Below, piece by piece: positions 6,756 through 11,392 of a stretch of 11,392 bases of DNA. A program made the position numbers and the translations under genes. Source of the stretch: JADHUC01 sp964617665 (GTDB taxonomy: Bacteria > Planctomycetota > Planctomycetia > Pirellulales > Pirellulaceae); contig CAZUAH010000449.1 of the NCBI GenBank assembly GCA_964617665.1, positions 1 through 11,392 on the forward strand. Direction: 5' to 3'. The notes below the pieces were generated by a model. It worked only from the letters and a program-made list of their open reading frames with translations, did not search any database and had not been told where the DNA came from. Numbering within the stretch: position 1 is the first letter of the stretch; each line of letters opens with the position of its first letter.

Positions 6756-9700
6756 ATGAAGAAGCGAAGTCCAAGAAGGCGAAGTGAATCTGGCCGCCGA
6801 AACTTTCGGAAGCTCGTGCTGGAGTCGTTGGAGGCGAGGGATCTACTTAGTCTCACCGCCGAACTCCCATCAGTTCCACTGGACCACGCCGACCGCACAG
6901 AGGGGCCGGAGGCGGAAACGGTAATCGCCGAGCACTTGGCAGTCCAACACACGCCGGACGTTACGACGGACGAGACCACACACGATGCGGCGCCGGCGGC
7001 GCCTCCCGTAATCGACTTCTTCGCTCTGCCTAGTGCGATCACGACCAACCTCGGGAGCTTTCTTGTGGCAGGTGTCGCGGACCCCAACAATCTGGTTGAA
7101 CTCAACGTTAACGGTGAATCCTACCCAACGGGACAGATAGGCGAACTGGGCGAGTTCGCCATCAAGGTGGGACTCGCCGAGGGACAAAACTCGCTCGAAG
7201 TCGTAGTGAAGTCCGACCTTGGGGAGCAGTTAGCCAGTGCCTCGAAATCGGTCGTCTTCGACCCTGGCTTTTCAACTAGCGAGAAGCCGCTCCTATACGT
7301 CGACACTGAGGCGCAGGGCGCAGGCGGGACCGTCGTGCTAGATATCGCCGCCGATGCTGTGCTTGGAGTCATCGAGGGGCACGTACGGGGTATTTCGCCG
7401 GATGGGCGAGTGCTATACATGAGCGACAAGTCCACCGTCAGTACGGCGTATCATCGACAATTGGGGACTCTGCCGTTCAGCGATGATATTCCGGAGATTC
7501 CTCCAGACGGTCTGCTTGTCTCTCCGACCGCGAACCGGCTCTACTGCCGGACAGAGCAGGTGGGCGTGGAAGGGGAAACGTACGAGCGTCTGGAGGACCT
7601 ACCCGCAGACATCACCACGAGTTGGAATGGTGGTGGGGCCGCCATCACGCCCGATGGGTCGACGATATACGCCGGACACGACATTCTCCGAATTCATCCG
7701 CTGGAGGATGAGGCGAATTCACCAGTCGCCCAGCACACACCTATCACGCAGGATGGCCACCACGTGAGCGATCTCGCACTTAGCCCCGATGGGCGTTTTC
7801 TCCTTGTGGCGAAGTTCGGCTGGAGCGAAGGGCACCTAGACGTGTACAACGTCGACACACTCTCGCTCGCCGCCAGCTTCTCCGGCCTTGCCGACTACAC
7901 CGGCGCGATTGGGTTCCTGAGTGACAAGATCGCCGTGGTTGGAAGTGCCGGCAATCCGTGGCGTGGGGATGGCCGAATTACCCTCATTGACTTGGACAAA
8001 CTTCAAATCATCAGCCAGGTCTCCATGCCCTTGGCCGACAACTTGGACACATCAGACGAGCGGAACGAAATCTATGTGTCCGCAGGAGAATTCGAGGGAC
8101 ACAGGCTTGGAGTTGAAGTCTGGGTAATGGAGGATGAAGGGTTGCACCGAACCAAGACGCTCTTCCTCGGCATTAACCGGTTCCACGACCATAGTGGCCA
8201 AGATCAGATAAAGGGCATCGTCTTCAAGCCCGCTCAAACCCCTCACCCCCCGGTACCGGAACTGATGGAGGTCCGACTCGAAGCCACCGACCCGGACGGT
8301 GTGCCAATATCGAAAGTCAGCCTTGGGGATTCGTTCCTAGTCAGTGCATTTGTTCAGGACCTGCGGCCAAACGCCCAAGGTGTGTTCGCAGCCTACCTCG
8401 ACGTTACGTACGATTCGCAAGTAGCATCTCCAGTTGGGAGCATTCGATACGGCGACGCGTTTCCGAATGTCCGCGAGGGCGAAACGTCGCAGCCTGACAT
8501 TGTTGACGAAGTCGGAGCCGTCGGGCACCTAGACCCACTGGGTGGAGGCGAGTTTTTGCTGTTTCAGACGGAGTTCGCGGCCGATGCGGTTGGCATTGCC
8601 GGGTTCGTAAGCGATCCGGCCGACATCTTGCCAGAACACGACAGCTTATTATCCGGGTTATCCGTGCCACTTCTGCCCTCACAGATAGTGTTCGGTTCAA
8701 TGTCCATCGAGGTTCTCGAGCCCCTCGTACTGTCCGACGATTCTGCCGCCGCCGACGAAGACAGCGCCATCGAAATCGACGCACTGGCCAATGATGGCGC
8801 CGCCGGGGCACTGACAGTGCTATCGTTCGACTCTACAGCCACCCACGGAACGGTGACACATGTTGGTGCCGGCGTCTTCCGCTACGACCCGACAACGGCC
8901 AGCCAACTCCAGACGCTCCGTTCCGGCGAAACGTCGGTGGACACGTTTACATACACCGCACGCCACGACGACGGTCGGACAGCGTCCGCAGCCGTGAGCA
9001 TCTCGGTCGGTGGGGTCAACGATACACCGACAGTGGCGCATCCCATCCCAGATCAGGAGCTCATGCCAACGATTGAGTTCAATTTCGCGTTCCCGCGGGA
9101 CGCGTTCGAGGACATGGAAGGGGACACGCTGACGTACAGTGCGACTCTGGCTTCCGGCGCGCAAATACCAGAATGGCTGACCTTCTCGCCCGAAGCTCGA
9201 AAGCTCCAGGGCACACCACTGCTGGCAGACGCGGGATCATACACCATCGTCGTCGCAGCGACGGATGATGGAGAGCCGCAAGAATCCGTCACAGACACTT
9301 TTGTCATTGATGTACGAAACCCCTACCAGAATGCGCTGAATCCGCTAGACGTGAACAGCGATGGAGGTGTGTCGCCCCTGGACGCGCTGGTGGTCATAGC
9401 GGAATTGAACGACAACGGAGCAAGGCATCTGTTGCCTCCCGAGCCGCTCCTGGATCTTCCGCCCTACTACGACACAAGCGGCGACATGTTTCTAACACCC
9501 ATCGACATTCTCGTGGTGCTCAACTTTCTGAACTTGGGATCGGGTGCCGAAGGGGAAGCTTCTCATGCAGTGGTCGGCTCGGGCGCGGGTGACGACCTGT
9601 TTGTGGGCCAGACGAAAAGTGTCATCGGCGACCCTGCAGTTGATATTCCGAGCTTCGGCCCTCTTGACTGGTTGAGTGAACCAATCGGTTTAATGCGATT

Positions 9701-9950
9701 TCGTAGTCCGCCCATGGAAGGTGACCACACTCTACCGACGCCGACCGAGCAGCCTGCCCGCACCCTACACGCGGCGGCGACTCCCGCTAACGCGGTCCGA
9801 CGTTTCGCCAGCGTTCAAAACGGCCCTACCACCCACCGGATCAGGTTTGACGACCTAACAGACCGTCAACTGGACGACGTTCTGCAGGACGTTGCCGATG
9901 ATGTAGAACCAATCTGGGAATCCGAACAAGACGTGTGGAAGAAGGACTGA
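6756..9950 (+). CDS. Large secreted protein: beta-propeller, cohesin-like, cadherin-like and dockerin domains
   Basis: 1064 residues from the ATG at 6756. A basic start (MKKRSPRRR) leads to LESLEARDLLS (22-32), the planctomycete export motif. Residues ~85-168 look like a bacterial Ig-like domain. Residues ~176-490 contain recurrent SPDGR/TPDGS turns (e.g. ISPDGRVLYMS, ITPDGSTIYAG, LSPDGRFLLVA) typical of YVTN/WD-like beta-propellers. Residues ~505-655 (VSLGDSFLVSAFVQDL, GVFAAYLDVTYD, GEFLLFQTEF) resemble a cohesin-type beta-sandwich. Residues ~660-757 fit a VCBS/tandem cadherin-like repeat ending in GGVNDTP, and ~758-853 a He_PIG/CADG-like repeat (IPEWLTFSPEARKLQGTP). A dockerin with two calcium loops follows (DVNSDGGVSPLDAL at 865-878; DTSGDMFLTPIDIL at 906-919), then an acidic tail. 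No catalytic motif is visible, so a binding or scaffolding role is inferred. It may be co-transcribed with the PP-loop gene. Confidence 0.85.
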   Translation: MKKRSPRRRSESGRRNFRKLVLESLEARDLLSLTAELPSVPLDHADRTEGPEAETVIAEHLAVQHTPDVTTDETTHDAAPAAPPVIDFFALPSAITTNLGSFLVAGVADPNNLVELNVNGESYPTGQIGELGEFAIKVGLAEGQNSLEVVVKSDLGEQLASASKSVVFDPGFSTSEKPLLYVDTEAQGAGGTVVLDIAADAVLGVIEGHVRGISPDGRVLYMSDKSTVSTAYHRQLGTLPFSDDIPEIPPDGLLVSPTANRLYCRTEQVGVEGETYERLEDLPADITTSWNGGGAAITPDGSTIYAGHDILRIHPLEDEANSPVAQHTPITQDGHHVSDLALSPDGRFLLVAKFGWSEGHLDVYNVDTLSLAASFSGLADYTGAIGFLSDKIAVVGSAGNPWRGDGRITLIDLDKLQIISQVSMPLADNLDTSDERNEIYVSAGEFEGHRLGVEVWVMEDEGLHRTKTLFLGINRFHDHSGQDQIKGIVFKPAQTPHPPVPELMEVRLEATDPDGVPISKVSLGDSFLVSAFVQDLRPNAQGVFAAYLDVTYDSQVASPVGSIRYGDAFPNVREGETSQPDIVDEVGAVGHLDPLGGGEFLLFQTEFAADAVGIAGFVSDPADILPEHDSLLSGLSVPLLPSQIVFGSMSIEVLEPLVLSDDSAAADEDSAIEIDALANDGAAGALTVLSFDSTATHGTVTHVGAGVFRYDPTTASQLQTLRSGETSVDTFTYTARHDDGRTASAAVSISVGGVNDTPTVAHPIPDQELMPTIEFNFAFPRDAFEDMEGDTLTYSATLASGAQIPEWLTFSPEARKLQGTPLLADAGSYTIVVAATDDGEPQESVTDTFVIDVRNPYQNALNPLDVNSDGGVSPLDALVVIAELNDNGARHLLPPEPLLDLPPYYDTSGDMFLTPIDILVVLNFLNLGSGAEGEASHAVVGSGAGDDLFVGQTKSVIGDPAVDIPSFGPLDWLSEPIGLMRFRSPPMEGDHTLPTPTEQPARTLHAAATPANAVRRFASVQNGPTTHRIRFDDLTDRQLDDVLQDVADDVEPIWESEQDVWKKD

Positions 9951-9971
9951 CTAGCACTGCCAACGAAAAGA

Positions 9972-9994
9972 CCCGGGCTTGAAACAAGCCCGGG
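9972..9994 (-). terminator. Intrinsic terminator between convergent genes
   Basis: CCCGGGCTT (9972-9980) and AAGCCCGGG (9986-9994) form a perfect 9-base-pair GC-rich stem with a 5-base loop. On the minus strand the stem is followed at once by TCTTTTC, so it should end the mechanosensitive channel operon. On the plus strand no T-run follows, so ending of the large secreted-protein transcript here is less certain. Confidence 0.85.
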
Positions 9995-10025
9995 CCTGAG
10001 GGGAGAGGTCGGACGTTCGCATTGA

Positions 10026-10916
10026 TCAGCGTACTGCGTCGTTCAGCATTACGTTGTTGGGAATGCTGCGGCGTTCCAGCATGCCTTCGTCATCGGTTTC
10101 GATGATCGTCGCCACGGGGCCGACGTCGCGTACGGTTCCTTCGTACCCACCTACGCTGACGCGATCACCCGCTTGAAAGCGTTGCCGGAGGTAGTAGCCG
10201 CACAGGATCCCGGACATGACATCGCGACCGCCAAGTCCGAAGCTCAGGCCCAACGCCAAGGCAATCGCTCCGAACGCGATCAAGATGGCATAGTTCAGCA
10301 ATTCGAAGGTTATCTCCAATTGCTCGAATGCGGCGATGAACGTCATGATGGCCAGAATATAGTAGCAGCCGCTGGCCAGTTGCTGTGCATAGCTGATACC
10401 CAGCCGATCCGCACTGGTGGCAATCACTCCGCGAAGGAAAGAAGCCAACAACAGCCCAACCACCACCAAAACGGTGGCCACGAGCACTTTGGGAATGTAC
10501 GCCACGACTTTCTCGATGGCGCCGGTGATTCCCGGTAGACCGAAGATGTCGAACGCGGCGACCAGGAAAACGCAGATCAGCAGCCAGAATATGATCACGC
10601 CGACAATCTGCGGAACGGTTCGCTTGACACCGGCTTGCTTCAGCGAATCGGCCAATCCGCCGCGTTCGGCGGCTCGCTGCAAACCCACCTTTTCGGCAAG
10701 CGCCGTGATACCTTTTGCGACCAGTCGCGCTACGATGTAGCCGACGATCAATATGGCCAACGCGGCCAAAGCCTTCGGAGCCAACTCGACCACCTGGTTC
10801 ATGGCCGAGGTGAAGCTACCCCACACGGCATCGGTGGACTTTGTGATGGGCTCGACAATCTGTTGAGCCGCTTTTTCGCCCACTTCGGCAACGGTTTTCG
10901 TCGTTTCAATCTGCAT
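10026..10916 (-). CDS. Short MscS-type mechanosensitive ion channel
   Basis: 296-residue inner-membrane protein, probably a pressure-relief channel. About five hydrophobic helices are visible (~48-68, 103-123, 140-162, 183-199, 206-226). IPKVLVATVLVVVGLLLASF and APKALAALAILIVGYIVARL are two copies of the conserved TM-helix repeat (PF05552 type) that often precedes MscS pores. LGLSFGLGGRDVMSGILCGY (222-241) is the pore-helix and hinge region. FQAGDRVSVGGYEGTVRDVG (247-266) with RRSIPNNVMLN is the MscS beta domain. The protein stops right after this, so the C-terminal alpha/beta cage of E. coli MscS is missing, as in other small TM-repeat members. Three ATGs lie in a row; the third (10916) has the best spacing to AAGGAG. 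Its start overlaps the upstream small gene by 11 bases, suggesting coupled translation. Confidence 0.9.
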   Translation of the reverse strand: MQIETTKTVAEVGEKAAQQIVEPITKSTDAVWGSFTSAMNQVVELAPKALAALAILIVGYIVARLVAKGITALAEKVGLQRAAERGGLADSLKQAGVKRTVPQIVGVIIFWLLICVFLVAAFDIFGLPGITGAIEKVVAYIPKVLVATVLVVVGLLLASFLRGVIATSADRLGISYAQQLASGCYYILAIMTFIAAFEQLEITFELLNYAILIAFGAIALALGLSFGLGGRDVMSGILCGYYLRQRFQAGDRVSVGGYEGTVRDVGPVATIIETDDEGMLERRSIPNNVMLNDAVR

Positions 10917-11142
10917 CATCATCTCCTTGTTTAGGGTACCGGCCGGTCGCGCTATAGGAGACCAGTCCGGCAAGTGCCTCTGAAAAACAAACAAACGCAT
11001 ACGGCAAGGCCCGCAAAGCCACATCGACCAGGTGCAACGACAGCAAGCGGACGTTCAGTCGCTTGTGTACGTCGCGTTGAAGGTCCACCGGCTTCGGCGG
11101 GACTTCCAACTCGGCAAGTTGTTCTAAAACGTCTTGCGGCAT
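10906..11142 (-). CDS. Small single-helix membrane protein in a sigma factor operon
   Basis: 78 residues. The N-terminus (MPQDVLEQLAELEVPPKP) is followed by a basic patch (DVHKRLNVRLL), one hydrophobic helix (~37-63) and a short GRYP-containing acidic tail. The protein resembles small proteins found after ECF sigma genes in Pirellulaceae; I cannot name a characterised member. Its place 53 bases after the sigma gene makes a sigma-controlling membrane role plausible, although it has no zinc-finger motif. An in-frame stop sits two codons before the ATG, so the start is fixed unless a later codon is used. The stop lies inside the channel gene, 11 bases past its start. Confidence 0.7.
   Translation of the reverse strand: MPQDVLEQLAELEVPPKPVDLQRDVHKRLNVRLLSLHLVDVALRALPYAFVCFSEALAGLVSYSATGRYPKQGDDDAD
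10923..10928 (-). promoter_or_regulatory. Ribosome binding site deciding the channel start
   Basis: AAGGAG lies directly before three consecutive ATG codons (10922, 10919, 10916). The spacings are 0, 3 and 6 bases, so the third ATG is the likely start. The site lies inside the coding sequence of the upstream small protein. Confidence 0.75.
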
Positions 11143-11195
11143 CTCTCACTGTCCATGGGGAGGGCGGATCAGTTTCGGTATTCTTCGATGGTCAC

Positions 11196-11392
11196 TCATT
11201 CTGCGTCTCCGCCGAAACGGTGTTCCGGGAAACGGCTCTTCAGCTTGTCTCGCGCCCGGCTGATTTTCATCTTGCAGGCGCTTACCGACAGGTTGAACAT
11301 GTCGGCCAGTTCGTCGTAGCTGTGTCCTTCCGCGTATTTCATGATCAACAACGCCCGGTCTTCGTCGTCCAACGTCTCGAGCATCTGCATCA
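11196..11392 (-). CDS. ECF sigma factor, C-terminal part (cut by window edge)
   Basis: Only the last ~65 residues are in the window; the gene continues past the right edge. LETLDDEDRALLIMKYAEGH is the typical start of sigma region 4, and SYDELADMFNLSVSACKMKI with SRARDKLKSRF is its helix-turn-helix for -35 recognition. The Met codon at 11390 is internal and not the true start, since region 2 must lie upstream. This is an ordinary ECF region 4, unlike the divergent sigma factor at 4482-5114. It heads the operon with the small membrane protein and the MscS-type channel. Confidence 0.9.
   Translation of the reverse strand, partial: MQMLETLDDEDRALLIMKYAEGHSYDELADMFNLSVSACKMKISRARDKLKSRFPEHRFGGDAE

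Noticed and set aside
6283..6774. 163-codon minus-strand frame opposite the PP-loop gene
   Set aside because: It is antisense to the well-supported PP-loop coding sequence and shows no family motif.
6554..7105. 183-codon minus-strand frame spanning the gap after the PP-loop gene
   Set aside because: It is antisense to two supported genes, rich in Ser/Arg as expected from reversed GC-rich codons, and has no domain.
8404..8811. 135-codon Arg-rich minus-strand frame
   Set aside because: Arg-rich composition is typical of a shadow frame; it lies wholly inside the large secreted-protein gene.
10917..11024. N-terminal extension of the mechanosensitive channel
   Set aside because: It overlaps the small membrane-protein gene in another frame and is Cys/Arg/Pro-rich; the ATG at 10916 has a proper ribosome binding site.

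Overview
The window looks like chromosomal DNA of a planctomycete, probably of the Pirellulales type. Two large secreted proteins carry the planctomycete N-terminal motif (LEDRRLL and LESLEARDLLS, as in Pfam Planc_extracel, PF07595) followed by domains ending in dockerin-type repeats. Two ECF-type sigma factor genes lie within 11.4 kb, and one small protein is of a type I associate with Pirellulaceae. No tRNA, rRNA, insertion sequence, phage gene or CRISPR array was seen.

The left half (12-5114, all minus strand) reads, in order of transcription, as an ECF-like sigma factor (5114-4482), a zinc-finger anti-sigma-like membrane protein starting 10 bases after it (4471-2942), and then, after 143 bases, a secreted clan GH-A-like glycoside hydrolase with Ig-like, TSP3-like and dockerin parts (2798-12). 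The anti-sigma-like protein has a Tat-like SRRRFLRK segment before its membrane helix and a large C-terminal domain that could sense a signal. The order suggests a sigma/anti-sigma switch placed next to one of its possible targets.

A 412-base divergent spacer (5115-5526) separates this from a plus-strand pair. The first gene encodes a PP-loop ATPase of the N-acetyl sugar amidotransferase (WbpG/PseA-like) type (5527-6657). The second encodes a 1064-residue secreted protein with an Ig-like part, a beta-propeller, a cohesin-like domain, two cadherin-like domains and a dockerin (6756-9950). A cohesin-like domain together with dockerins in both secreted proteins makes surface assembly of the two products an attractive but unproven idea.

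The right end (10026-11392, minus strand) is a separate operon: the tail of an ordinary ECF sigma factor, a small one-helix membrane protein, and a short MscS-type mechanosensitive channel whose start overlaps the small gene. A strong hairpin at 9972-9994, with a T-run on the minus-strand side, ends this operon and separates it from the convergent large gene.
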